Assembly (NCBI RefSeq): GCF_008831285.2
Contig: NC_045140.1
Span: 22,772,131 to 22,836,130, forward strand
Length of the DNA stretch: 64,000 nucleotides
Reading direction: 5' to 3'
Source of the DNA: Nymphaea colorata
Lineage: Eukaryota > Streptophyta > Magnoliopsida > Nymphaeales > Nymphaeaceae
This document shows positions 33,411 through 45,500 of the stretch, piece by piece. Numbering within the stretch: the stretch's first letter is position 1; each line of letters starts with the position of its first letter. The notes below the pieces were generated by a model. That model saw only the letters and a list, made by a program, of their open reading frames with translations. It was not told the DNA's origin and did not search any database. The position numbers and the translations under genes were made by a program.

Positions 33411-36400
33411 GGTTGACAGGAGGCCTGGCTGTTCACTGGTATCAGGTGGGGGTCTTGGCAATGGGTGAAAGGGGCTAAAGTCAATGTGCATGTTGTCAGG
33501 TGGCAGTAGGAAGACAGACTTGGCATGGCTCGCTTAGTCAAAGAGCACAACGGCCACTTTTTATAGGGGGTGATTCACTGGAAATCAGGCAGTGTTGGCC
33601 GCGAGGATGTTATCCTTTTCAAATGCTTGAAATCGATTAAGAATGCTGGGAAGCTTAGTGGTAAGGTGCCATTGCAGCGTAACAACGATAAATGGAGGAG
33701 AAGAGTTTGTAAAGCAGTGTCAAGATTGTGGTCTCCCTTAAATGCTCGGATTTTGTTTGGGGACAGATTTATTTTGAAAACTGATCGCACTTATATAGGG
33801 ACTATGGCTTGTCAACTACTGAGGACCAAGACCAGATTGGGGTTTTTAAAGGAATGGTGGCGATTGAATGGGGAATGAGATCCACGAAAGAGCTGTAACG
33901 ATGTAGTGGTCATCACTGGTGGGACTAATTTGTTGCTTTGTACATATTTGGTTTTTGGTAATAAAGGTTGGGAGGGCCTAACCCTCCAACAGACGAGTTT
34001 CCGAAACAGTAAATAGTTTCTGTCACAATGAAGCTTCGAAGAGGCTTCTTCCCCACAGGAAAACAACTGGATAAAGTAAAATAGGATAAAACAAACGAAA
34101 GGGAAAATTGAAAGAAAAGAAAGGCTGATTAGATTCAGTGTGTATGCGTTAACATCACAACTATCATCAAATATTCGTCAATATTAGATGAACTTCCAAA
34201 TTCGCAGATTAATCAGAACCGAATTATACAGAAGAACTGATATGCATAAAGGTAACTGAATTATTTAATTCAGTTCTGGGCTCCTGGTCAGGAATTCAAG
34301 TAACACGGTTAATTTTTGCAACCGTTGATAGGAATATGACATCCATTTACCAAGTTTAAAAGGTTTCCTCTTTTTCCCATTTCTAAAATAAATGAAAGCT
34401 TTTGAAGTGATTGGATGGCTTCCTTATCAAACATAAAGACGTCACCTGATTATTATATATCACATCGACACAGTTTCTCCCATAAAAGGTGGACCTACCT
34501 TCCTGAAAAAATACTCAACAAGCAAACATGATTTGGGGCTGGAATTAACGATGAATAGACCACGAAAAAAGGCCATAAAGCAAAAAAACCAAATTTAAAA
34601 TTTTGTTAGCCTTCCACAGGCAAGTTGACAGTAAAGGATGCGGAGCAAATACATTCTGCCACAGTGGATTGATGACCACAAGCCAAAACTTCACCGTCCA
34701 AAAACAATAACGCTTAACATATTATCCAAATTTAAATGGTTTTCGATGAATCCAAAAACCAAATACACCATTAATGACTTATTCAGGTTCCTCATGTCTC
34801 TTGTAGTTACAAAATGCGCAGAGAACAAGCCACCCGCTGAAACTAAACGAATTAGGATGATTCAGACAATACTTCCCATGCTAGAAGTATCAAGTACCTG
34901 CGACGATGATTGAGGACCAGAGTTAGATGTTCGTGAAATTAACAACAACGACCACGGCAAACATAGCACACAAAATCAGTGTGTGTAAAGCACTTTAATC
35001 ATGTCGATCGCTTAATGGAATTTGCATTTCACTAAGCCAAAATAGTGAGCTCATGAACCAACATGGTGCCACATGAGACCTATAACAGAAAAACAAAGCA
35101 TCATCACCATAACAATTATCAAAATGATGCATAAGCATATTAAAATAAGGACTTGGGGTACAAATTTTATTCTAAAATTAATATCATGAAGAGTACTAAC
35201 ATACATAATCATGCGTTCCCCACAGAGAGAAACAAACAATCAACAAGACACGCATTCACATGTATGAGTGCACATTATTGCACTCACAGAAGTCACAGGC
35301 ACAGGTGTGCATTGGTGTGGCTTCAGCCTCCAAAAAATAAAACTTTCGTTTTTCTATCCTTGAGGAAACAGCCTATGCGCAATAATATCACGTTCAACTG
35401 GCAAGGTGATGTTCACGTTTAGCCATATTTCCTGTTCACTACGTAACATGAGGCGGTAAATTTGACCACTAAAATTATCAAGCCACTGAAAAGTGAAAAC
35501 TGACGTGACATGGTTGCACTTGGTAAGTTAGTCTGCAGTGGCAGATTCTTGTGTAAACCATAAAAATTCAAGCTCGAGTTTATTAGGAAATTTATTAGTC
35601 ATAAAGAGAACCCATAGAATCACTGGATTACAGGAATGAAAGCGTATGATTACCAGAAGATGTGACAGTTGTTACAGCATATCTGAATTACAAAAGATGA
35701 GCAATTTTCAGATGCTTAAAAATTCCATCGATCCTACATATTTCATCCCAACCTAATGTATGCGGACATCCTTTGTAGTTATCAAGAACATTGGAAAAGA
35801 TATGAGGAAAACAGGCAAACTCATATCCACATATCTACAGGCAACCGCAAACTATCCAAGGACCTAAACCTAGTTCAAGATTCCAAATGAGATGTAGTCA
35901 GGAGAGAAGGACAATCCTTTCCTGTACGACGTGCAGGTTCTTGTTGAATTAGTTGCAAAACAACTATTTCTGCTCTGCTGACCTAGAAAATATAGAAGTA
36001 ACTGCCATATTCACAGAAACAGAACAGAAAAAAACCATCCAAGCAGATTTGGTAAGAGTGATGCAACTAATAAAACTGACAGTTGTCAAAACTACAAATC
36101 AATCTTGTTTTGATTGCAACAGATCACCTAACTGACCACATTCAGGACATGGACTATTGGACAGAGTGCCCTGCCAAGTGCCAAGTGATGTATTCTTGCC
36201 CTGGGAACATACATAGTGGGAACGAATAATAAGGGAATCTTCATAAACATATGGACAGGGCTGTAAGCAGGCCTGAAGGAGTAGAATCCAGGATACAAGG
36301 CTTAGACACCATTTACGAAGACAACCAAATAAAAGTTTTCATAGATATCTAAATGATTTCTCAGTGATGTAGGTCAAAACAACCATTCCTATGTTTCACA

Positions 36401-36605
36401 ACTATGTCACATAGGTGCGAGATGCAGGTGCTAAAGCGGCACATCTCAAAAAAATTAGGTGCGGTGGTGCGGCAAGGGTATTTTTTATTATTATTAACAA
36501 TTTATTATTATAATATACATACATATATATATAATATCATTACACACAGTCATGCCATGGTTAAAGAGGATGCTAAAAAGGTAAAAAGAACATACTAAAC
36601 AAGTA
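33411..36605. other. Intergenic AT-rich DNA
   Basis: No gene is supported. The first 500 bp may continue the LINE remnant: an open stretch at 33570-33878 has RRRVCKAVSRLWSPLNARI but no recognised domain. The rest is AT-rich with only chance frames. Confidence 0.45.
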
Positions 36606-36619
36606 AAACCAATGTTATA

Positions 36620-37370
36620 AAAGGCGTAGCGTATCGCGTATCGGTCGGGCCGACCTATACGCCGTATCGTAACGTATCGTAAACGTAGCGTAACGTATCG
36701 TAAAATTAATTTTTTAATTTTAAAAAATATTTAAAAATCAGAAAAAATAGACAAAAATCCTCAAAAATCTGAAAACAATGAACAAAAAATCAGAAATCAA
36801 GAAAAATAAAAAATGTATTCAAATATAAAAAAGATCATCATACATAAGGAACATTCATGTGTATACTATCAACAACACATTCAAAAATAAGAAATCAAAT
36901 ATTCAAATTAACATAATAAGCATCTATCACAATTTTAAACTTGAAAATTTTATAAAATTTGAGGACTTAGAGTCTTAAGTCTTGGAGTTTTAGGACTTAG
37001 ATTACATCAGAATTTTATAAGTTCAAACATACAGTTATCATATTTCATGATTCAACGATAATATCTCCCAAATCGATGAATCATCGGTTAATTTTTATGA
37101 AATACGCAAAATTTCTCCCTCCTATGTCTATTGGAGTCTTTAAATACAAGAAGAGAGAGAGGAAGGAGTGTTTAAACTTTTAAAAAATAAAGAATTTTAT
37201 GTTTTCTCCCGTATCGTACGATACGGGGGTGTATCGCTCGTATCGTACGATACAGGCCCCGTATCGTACGATACGGCCGATACGGGTACGATACGCACGC
37301 GTATCGTGTATTGAACATGTATCGTATAGGTTTCTTCAACCTATACGATACGTATCGTACGATACGCAGT
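36620..37370. repeat. Repeat element with clustered GTATCGTACGATAC palindromes at one end
   Basis: The left margin (36620-36705) has repeated GTATCG/CGTAACGTATCG units. The right margin (37208-37366) has at least four copies of the perfect palindrome GTATCGTACGATAC (centred near 37217, 37246, 37267 and 37358), one extended to 20 bp. Between them is about 500 bp of AT-rich DNA. A hairpin GTATCGTATAGG-(9 nt)-CCTATACGATAC lies at 37319-37352. Similar margins at both ends suggest a single mobile or repetitive unit, but no target duplication or transposase was found. Confidence 0.6.
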
Positions 37371-39920
37371 AAAAGTCGGTGCAGGCTGCAGCAAAAAAAA
37401 AAAAAAGATACTGATTTAATCATTTTAATGTTAAAAAATTAAAACAGAACAGTTAGAACAGAAAAATAGCATTATAGGCTTATAGCAGGCTTAACAGCAC
37501 TCATAAGTCTTGAGTGGCTGAGTCACAGAAAACAAATAAAAACAGTCAATGAAACATTCACTCATTCAGACGGCAGAAACCAAACTAAGATGCATCGTTA
37601 AAATATTTAAAATAAAATCTAATGAAAAAACGAACAAACGTAAAAACAAAATCAATACGACACATAATAGATTACTAAAACAAAGAAAGGGACTGTAAGA
37701 TGTGATTTGAAGAACCAGAAAAAGAGCAGCCGCCAGAAAAAATCCTACAAGCTCTGCCACCGGAGGAACAACGCACCTACCGCCCATCTGGTTGTAGTCG
37801 CCGAAGGAGGAACAAGCTCTGCAGCCGGCCGTCGAAAACACAGACGAAGGAAGGTTATGAAGTGTCTGTCACCGGTGCTTCAATGCAAGAGGGTGAAGAT
37901 GGAGGAAGACAAATAGCAGCGGGAAGGGGCATGATCGTGCCCTAAATTGGCTTTAATGAAATAAAAAATCAAAAAAATCAAAAAATGAATGAAAAAGTCT
38001 ATGACACGGTTTCACTGCACCCAACTTGCGTCAAACGCAAGTTGGGTGAGTGTCCAAAAATGACGAAAATGGTTGGCTGATGCTGACACACCTGACTCTT
38101 CTTGAATGTGGCTGGGTGCAAATTTAAGCCGCACCTGCACCAGCCACCGAGTCACGTCGAAGCTGGTGCATTAACAAAATTGAAGCATCCATGTGACTTA
38201 GTTTTTCGGACATCAAACAGTAAGACTTTTCTCTAAACATAATAGAGCAAAGTTGTTTTTCTCATAAAAATCTTGAGAAAATCTCGACAAGTTTTAAAAA
38301 AATTAAATATCTTAAAAGTAACATGTGAAAAATTGAAAATAAAAATCTAGTCACTAAAAAATGTAAAAAAGAGAAAAAAATGAAAAAAAAAACATTTTTT
38401 CACTTTTCTCCATTTTGGCATTTGAAAAAAAATGTGTTTCTCCCATTTTTTTCAGCCAACCTGTTTTTAACATTTTTTTCCTGTTTTCTGTGAGACTGGG
38501 TCAGACACAAGAACAGACATGGGTACATCTTTGGTAATTGCCATGGACACTCAATGTTGTGTCATGTGTGGTAGCCACACTCATGGCTATAGCCATCCAA
38601 AAAATGAACTTTGTCAACTTTGACCGAGTCCATTTCCATCATTTTTAGGTTTAAATTGGAATAATTTACAATAATTTTGGTAAGGCTATTACTTTATCAG
38701 TTTACAACTATGGATGTGTGCATGTGTGCAAGCAATCGGTTCAACCAGTCCTATTTTGGGATTGATTTTCCATCCGTCATTTTTCTTCCATTTTCTCACC
38801 TACTTTATCACTCTCCACCTTTTTCTTTTTCTTCTTTTTTCCTTTCCATAGACCATCCGTCCCGCCCTAGGATTGGTGGATCTTAGGGAGGAGAGAAGAC
38901 CTGAAAAACCAGTGACAGAATGAAACTGATGCTACTCATTTCTCATATTCATGTGTGTGTCTGTGTCTGTATTTTCTCATATATCTGGACATGGGCTTTC
39001 TTTATTTGTTTTTCTATATAAATATGTTTATGTATGATTGAAATTTCTATATTTTTCTATTAGTTGACCAGCTTGCCATGACTGAGACCAACTAATCTCG
39101 ACTAGCCCCGACTAGTAATTTTATGGCCTTGGCTGACATGTATCCGACTTCAGATTTTGACAACCCAGCTAACATTCTCACTTCTCTTTTAAATTGAATG
39201 GATCTTACTACCATTAAAACTAGATATAACAGTCAACTAGAAATCACTCCACATCAGACAAATGAAAACAATACAGACATGTAGTGAAAGAGATCTATTT
39301 GCCTTACGAAATAATAAATTGCTCATGTCTTGCCATCTTTCTTCCATTTATTGGCCCGATGCTGATTGGAGAATCAAAATTACGATCACTCGCGAAATTT
39401 TTAGCATTCGAACTATTCAGGGATCTTGTCCATGGAAAACAGGTGTAGGATAACTTCCTGCTGTTAAATGCAGCATCATTTGTTCAAATGTAGCATCATG
39501 TTCTTCCCTCTAAAGTACAAACTAAAGCCCCCCACCCCCCCCCCCCTCCCTTAATACAGACTGACCATCGAAACTAAAGGCACATGAATACAACATGGCT
39601 CATCCTCACCATTCACACCATACAGAAAAGTCATCTCATATATGAGAAACTGAAAAACCAAAAAGACAATTATCTAAAAGTGTGCAAGGATAAAGGAAAC
39701 AAAATGAAGACCTTGGCGTTGTAGTAATTTCGGCAAGACCATTGCAGTTACGAAAAACACCCTTATCCAGGTTCTGATCGGAAGAAAACAGACGTACGCG
39801 TAACAGGCCAAGAAGGGCAGAAGCGAGCAAAAAATCATACGCAACACCAAGAAAGAAGAAGAAGAAGAATAAGAACAAGAATGCAAAACTCACAAAGAGA
39901 AGAAAAAGAAGAATTAGGGG
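37371..39920. other. Intergenic DNA left of the NFD6-like gene
   Basis: No gene is supported. A lysine-rich open stretch at 37707-37916 is low-complexity and partly duplicated (ACAAGCTCTGC near 37749 and 37810). It also holds a perfect hairpin at 38018-38048, an A-rich region at 38280-38470, and a dispersed repeat at about 39058-39170 related to one at about 2935-3030. Confidence 0.45.
38018..38048. repeat. Perfect 14-bp inverted repeat with 3-nt loop
   Basis: CACCCAACTTGCGT and its exact complement flank CAA. The stem is moderately GC-rich and surrounded by AT-rich DNA. It is not a terminator context that I can recognise. Confidence 0.9.
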
Positions 39921-40318
39921 TTAGCGATCTGGACAAGAACGACAGAAGGTGGTACCCTGAGACAGCTCGCAACAAGCTCGGACGCTGACAGAGACATGGG
40001 CGGTGAGCCGGCTCGCTGCGACAGCACTGTGCAAAGGGAACAGGGAGGGGACGCATCCCAGCTCTACCGGCGTTCTGCATTAGCCACGAGAGAAATGACC
40101 GACGCCGCTTAGGGTAGGAGAAATCCAAACGAAGAAATTAGGGTTTTCTCTTCATCCTAATCGTACCTGATGCTGGAGAAGGTGAAGCGCCGGGACTGGG
40201 TGGCGGAGGAAGGAAGGCGAGGGCGGAGGCCGGGGCGGGGAACGTTGGCAGGGCGCGCGGCTGAAGACCGAGCCGCCGCCATTAGCGAGCGAGACACCGA
40301 GCTATAGCGAGAAGCCAT
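39921..40318 (-). CDS. NFD6-like small mitochondrial protein
   Basis: Two-exon minus-strand gene: exon 1 40318-40167 and exon 2 40074-39921, 306 nt, 101 aa. The splice is AG|GTACGA ... TAATGCAG|A, and the joined codon is Arg. Exon 1 encodes a start of MASRYSSVSRSLMAAARSSA type, rich in Arg, Ser and Ala and with no acidic residue, which looks like a mitochondrial presequence. Exon 2 encodes TPVELGCVPSLFPLHSAVAA, then SRLTAH and ELSQGTTFCRSCPDR before the stop. This PVEL.C..SL.PLHSAVA..RLT pattern is the conserved block of the NUCLEAR FUSION DEFECTIVE 6 family, linked to polar nuclear fusion in the Arabidopsis female gametophyte. GA-rich sequence at 40328-40352 lies just upstream, as a likely 5' UTR. 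Further 3' UTR introns are possible. Confidence 0.82.
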
Positions 40319-42059
40319 TGCCGAGAGGGGGGGAGAGAGAGAGAGGGAGAGCCTAGCCGCCGTATCTTAAAGGGCTCGAGCTCGACTGCATGGAAGGGTT
40401 TAAGAAGGGTTTAGGTTAAAGGAGAGAGGTATCTATGCAGCTCTGCCCTCAGGCTGCAGCTTTGTGGCCTGGGTTTGTCTCAACGGATACGGATCGGTCA
40501 TTCCCGATTCGGGTTAGGTAAGTTGACAAAAACAGAATTCCTCGGTTATTTCACCACCAGAATGACAGTGGAGATTGAGTTTGAGGTGAGGGGAAGACCC
40601 ACAGCTAAGCTGAAAGCAGCCGAAACTCTCTTTCAATTTCTGTCCCTTTCAAATCGGATGGATTGGAAAGAAAAGGAAAGGAAGAAAGGAATGAGAAAGA
40701 AAATTTATCCGCCCTGCCCTATCTATTGTGTCAACCCCACTAAGCAATTGAGATTTAATTTACATAACTTACACTAAAACCATCCATAAATGGCTTGCAA
40801 CCTTGCCAACGTACTGCATCTTGTACTTCGACAGCTAAATGAATAGCCTCAAGTTAAAACACTGAGCAGCCTCATCTGGGGTAAGATGCACCCTTCTGGG
40901 GCTTTAAATTATCTATAATCATCATACTTTTATGAGAATCAACTCTTGGAGCACCAAACTTTTTGTAGCACTTCAAAATGAAGAGACACCAAACTGCGGT
41001 TTTTTTTTTTTATGAAAAATATGTTCTTCTACCTTACTAACATGGTTTGCATGTTTTTTTAATTCAAATCCAGATTTCTATCTCAAACACATTAGATGAA
41101 GACAAAAGAGTCCTGTGTGCAAGCTTCTATTGGTTCATCCACGCAGCTGCTGGAATTATCGTTGGGCAGAGGGCCTTAGAAGCATATGTGATGATTCAAA
41201 ACAATTGGTAATCGTTTCTTTTATGTTTTGTCAAAGCGCTGTATCCGAGTCTCGATAAAGCTTCAGTTATTCGGCTAACAAGAACTCCATCCACCTGATT
41301 ATTGGACTTGGGAGCTTCCAGTTGAAGAAGGTTACGTTAAACTGTGAGTTTGTTGCTCTTGATATAAGGTTCTGCCTATGCCCAGCATTCCTATGAAGAA
41401 ATTTTATTTTCAAGTACACTCATTCTGTGTCTTGCTAAACAAATATGCATGTTTAAGTAACTTAACCCACAAGAATTGGCCCAGTTGAATGTGAAAGAGG
41501 TTTATCGATACAGGCCAACCTCAAAACGAACCTGCGTTTTTGGAGTTCCGGTATCTTGTCCACCGGATCTGCGTTTCTTGGATTCGGACCATTTTCGTGG
41601 TTCGAGTTATATGTTCTAGTTGACCACAGACCTTGAACCCACAATTGATCATAATGTTCAAGTTGGATTAGGAAAGAGAACAGAAAATGAATTGATGCCG
41701 TCAACAATAGATGTCAATCCCTTGTTGTTCCCCCTTTTTTCAGATGATTTTGCCCTTCAATTTGGATGGAAGAACTGCCGACGCACTACGTTGGCGTGCA
41801 AGATCTAAAGACCCTGATAAAAAAAGCGTGCGGTTACAAACATTCTGCCTCAAATCTTATTTTTGGATAACAAAAGGCTCCATGGAAAACGGATTAATTT
41901 CATCACATAAAATATACATGAACTGTTTAACAAGAACGTATAGCTGGAGACGTCCGAAGAAAAGAACCATGGGTTGTGTTGTGCAGTAGAAGAATTGCCA
42001 CTCAGTCCCAATGACGTTATAAATCAGTCTCCAAATAATCAAGATTCACACAGAATATC
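40319..42059. other. Upstream region of the NFD6-like gene and intergenic DNA
   Basis: The first few hundred bases are the likely promoter and leader of the minus-strand NFD6-like gene. A coding-like stretch at about 41073-41350 (+) contains WFIHAAAGIIVGQRALEAY and, in another frame, YWTWELPVEEGYVKL. The latter resembles the start of a LINE RNase H-like domain, but it is short and broken. No intact gene is seen. Confidence 0.4.
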
Positions 42060-42176
42060 TGGGGGCGTTTGGCAACAGGAACACTAACGCGGTGTTCCAT
42101 GAATCTGTCCCATTGGGGTAGAAACATGGAATATTGTGTTAGTGCTCCTCTTGCCAAACAACCCCTTTGGGGCTTG
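42060..42176. mobile_element. Short fold-back (MITE-like) element
   Basis: The left arm GGGGGCGTTTGGCAACAGGA and the right arm, read from the other strand as AGGGGTTGTTTGGCAAGAGG, are inverted copies that extend inward over about 45 bp each. Almost the whole 117-bp unit can fold. A clear target duplication was not found. Near-identical CAAGATTCACACAGAA sequences lie on both outer flanks (near 42040 and 42200). Confidence 0.6.
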
Positions 42177-42585
42177 ATTTTGCTCATTATGATGTAATCA
42201 ACAAGATTCACACAGAACATTTAAGTGCTCTGATCACAGTATCAATTAATGGACAAAAGAATAAACAGAAGAGCAATAAGCAACGGGATTCTATTAAATT
42301 GGCGAATAACTGCAGCCAGTAGACATGATTCCGTATGTGCCCTGAGTGGGAGGGTCTTAATAAAAAAACGCTGAACTATCTAAGCACCAGTTTCCGCAAC
42401 AAGGGGAACAAATTTCTTCAACAATGCAACACAGCGAAAGGAAAAGGGGGAAAAGAATCTCTCAAAGGCTAACAAAAATTACTGAGCCGAGAGGAACTGG
42501 AAAAGCTTCTTTCTGTGTGTATGGTACCTGAAGTACTCGTCGGATGTAATCAGTTTATATGGTGCCACCGGCCAAGAAATACAGC

Positions 42586-45500
42586 TCAAGGAACAATAGC
42601 CCACTTGACGCACTTGAGTTCCTTGCTGAACGTGTATGTATACCCGGCTTTTAGCTTAGCAGTCACAGCGGTCCCATGGTAATGCAATCTTCTGGTGGCA
42701 CAATGATTCCTGACCAACAAAGTTGCATTATGGAGCTCCCCTTCTTTCCAGCAAATATTTACCGTGACACCACCCCGAGCCTTCAATCCCTCAATACAGC
42801 CGTTGCCCCATTTATCCCTAGGAAGTGCTGGCAGTAGGAAAAGGTCTTTTTCAGTGCTCTGGACAAGCATTTCTGCCACTGCAGCAGTAAACCTGTCATT
42901 CATGAACACACTGAGTAAATGCTTGGAGAACTCACGTCATCGATGTGCTGTTGCAATTCCTTAACATCTACTGAATTCTTAATTTGAAAGCATCATGGTC
43001 CAGAAGAACATAAAAGGTTTTACCCAAAATTGGCATCAATCTGGAATGGAGGGTGTGCAGTAAACAAGTTACTATAGACACCACCCAAGTAATCTGCTTC
43101 ATGATCAGGGTCGACCAGTTTTATCAGTTCAAATATCAGCTTGTATGCATGCTCACTACTATGAAGGCGTGCCCACAAAGCCATCTTCCAGACGGTAGAC
43201 CAGCCAGGGCCTTCATCCCCTGGCAATATTAGACAAAACACAACTTATTAATGGAACTAAATTGGGGTATACCATATGTCAAGCTTCCACATCCCTTGTA
43301 ATAAAGAAATGTTGAATTATTGAATATAGTCAAGAGAACTGGCTGCACTATAGCTGTGATCAGAAAATTTATTTGAATTTATTTGATCATTGTACGATGT
43401 CATAATCAGAACCACAAAAGGCAGATACAAATTCAAGTTATTTCTCATGTTCAAGTGCATTTTGGCCCAAGAGAATATTCCCACCACAACCCATCTGATA
43501 TACACAGATTTCGCCAAATGGGATACTTCTCTAAGGTACAGGCACATGTTCACAAGTGTGTGTATATGTGTGGATGCACGCACACAAATACATACATGCA
43601 CATATTTTAAGCCTTTATCAGCTTCACAAGTACCTCTTTTGTAGAGAGAGTTCACAGCAGCTTTGCACAGATCCGGAGTCTTTGATAGAGAAATTGAATG
43701 GCCTGGAAAAAGGCCAAACAAATGGGATAAATGCCGATGATGCACATCTGGATCTTCGAAGTCTTGGGCCTGACTTTCACATTGATAAAAGGGATACGTT
43801 ACTCTCCATCAAAGATAATAATTTGCATCCCTGAAATAGATTATCATGCAATAGTTCCAATAGATATAGCATTGTTTGATATGTAAAAGTATTTTATCAT
43901 AAATTGCAACTTTATAAAACTGACAGCGGTTACACACTACAGAACATACACAGCTGAAAATGCACCATCCATCACTTCTTACCCACTCCATTATTGAACC
44001 ATCTCTGGCAATTTTAGTTGGGTACAGCTTCAAGCTTGCTGCTTTAATCTTCTTGATAAAATCATCCTCGCTTCTCCCTAAAACCTATCAATCCATTGTG
44101 AAGTAACTTGTAAAATATACCTGAGATTCAAACATTAAACATTTCATAATGTACTAAGACAATCTCATAATATACTTCATAACTGAGAGCCACCTAATAA
44201 TTGTGAAAGAAAACACACAGACTGCAATGCATCAAAGGTACCTCTGCAGCAGACTCCATTGCAGAAAAAACTTCTTTTATGATTGCCATGTCCATGGTCG
44301 TGGAGTAGCTAACACTTGCTTTCTTACCATCAGGTGCAATAAATTCATGTTCCGGAGAAGTTGATGGGTTGGTTACCAAATACCCTCCTGGGCCCTCCAA
44401 CAGCCAGTCCAAAAGAAAAGTTGCACATCCTTCCAGAAGGGGATATGCTTTTTTTTCTAGGAAAGCCTGCCAATAGATTAAATTAAAGAAACCCATGGAA
44501 ATAGTAGGCAAAAAGATAAAAAATGTGGTGTCCATAAGACAAGTTCTAACTTGTATATGACATCTTGATTCGTAGTTCTAAGTTCTAACTCATATATGAT
44601 ATCTTGACTCGTGGTGTCCAGAAGACAAGTTCTAACTTGTATATGATATCGTGACTCGTTTTTCTCATTTTCTGACCATGCCTCGTAGTGATGTTAGACA
44701 TGATCATCCATCAGAAGAATCCATAAGCTGTTCACAGACGTGACAGATTGGATATCTTTTGTGGATGACCTGGAAAATGGCTTATGCAGCAAAATTTTAA
44801 GATTCCAAGAGATGCTAGGCACACGCAAAAAAAAATTATGCCCATACTTTAACAAATGCTGTTCAGAGTCCAGGCCTCTAAGACCCCAAAAAAATCATTC
44901 AATTGATTGTTGGTCACCAGGCAAGGACTAAAAGACAATCTTCCGAAGGGACTCCATGGATAAGTTGTGATTATCAGTGCTTGTTGAGGAGGGTCCCAAT
45001 AAAGCCTACTGTAAACATCAATCAATTACGTGCATCAAGCCAATTTCAAGGTGCAAACCTTTCTTTTTCAGATAAGCCAACAGGAAAAAGGTAAAAAAAA
45101 AAACACCTCTCCAGCTCAATTAGGTACCTAACCAACATACCATGAAGCTCAAGAGGTGTTTTCGATGCACAAAGTTAGGCCACTCAACCACCAGAATCCT
45201 GGGATCCCACCATGCCCTACAATGAACATCCTTGGCAGCCCACATAAGATGGCTTTCATTATCACATCTTAGTTCCAGGAAACAGTTTCAATCTTTAGCA
45301 GGTTTTGTTCTTCTGTTTTCCTCCTGCAGGGCTCAATCTCAAAAGTGAAGGCTGCTTGACGCCAAATTTTATGTGCCTTATCAATATAACAATAATCGTA
45401 AAGTGATTTTGATTAAACTAAAACTACCAAGTCGCTAACATTCCCAATCTCAGTGAATATACAATCGCAAGCCAGAGGTTAGCCTTACCATTGCTTGACT

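Noticed and set aside
37208-37366. Palindrome cluster considered as a replication origin or CRISPR array
   Set aside because: No spacers, initiator gene or cas gene; the context is plant nuclear repeat DNA.
37707-37916. Lysine/arginine-rich 69-codon frame
   Set aside because: Low-complexity A-rich DNA with an internal duplication; no family match and no start context of note.
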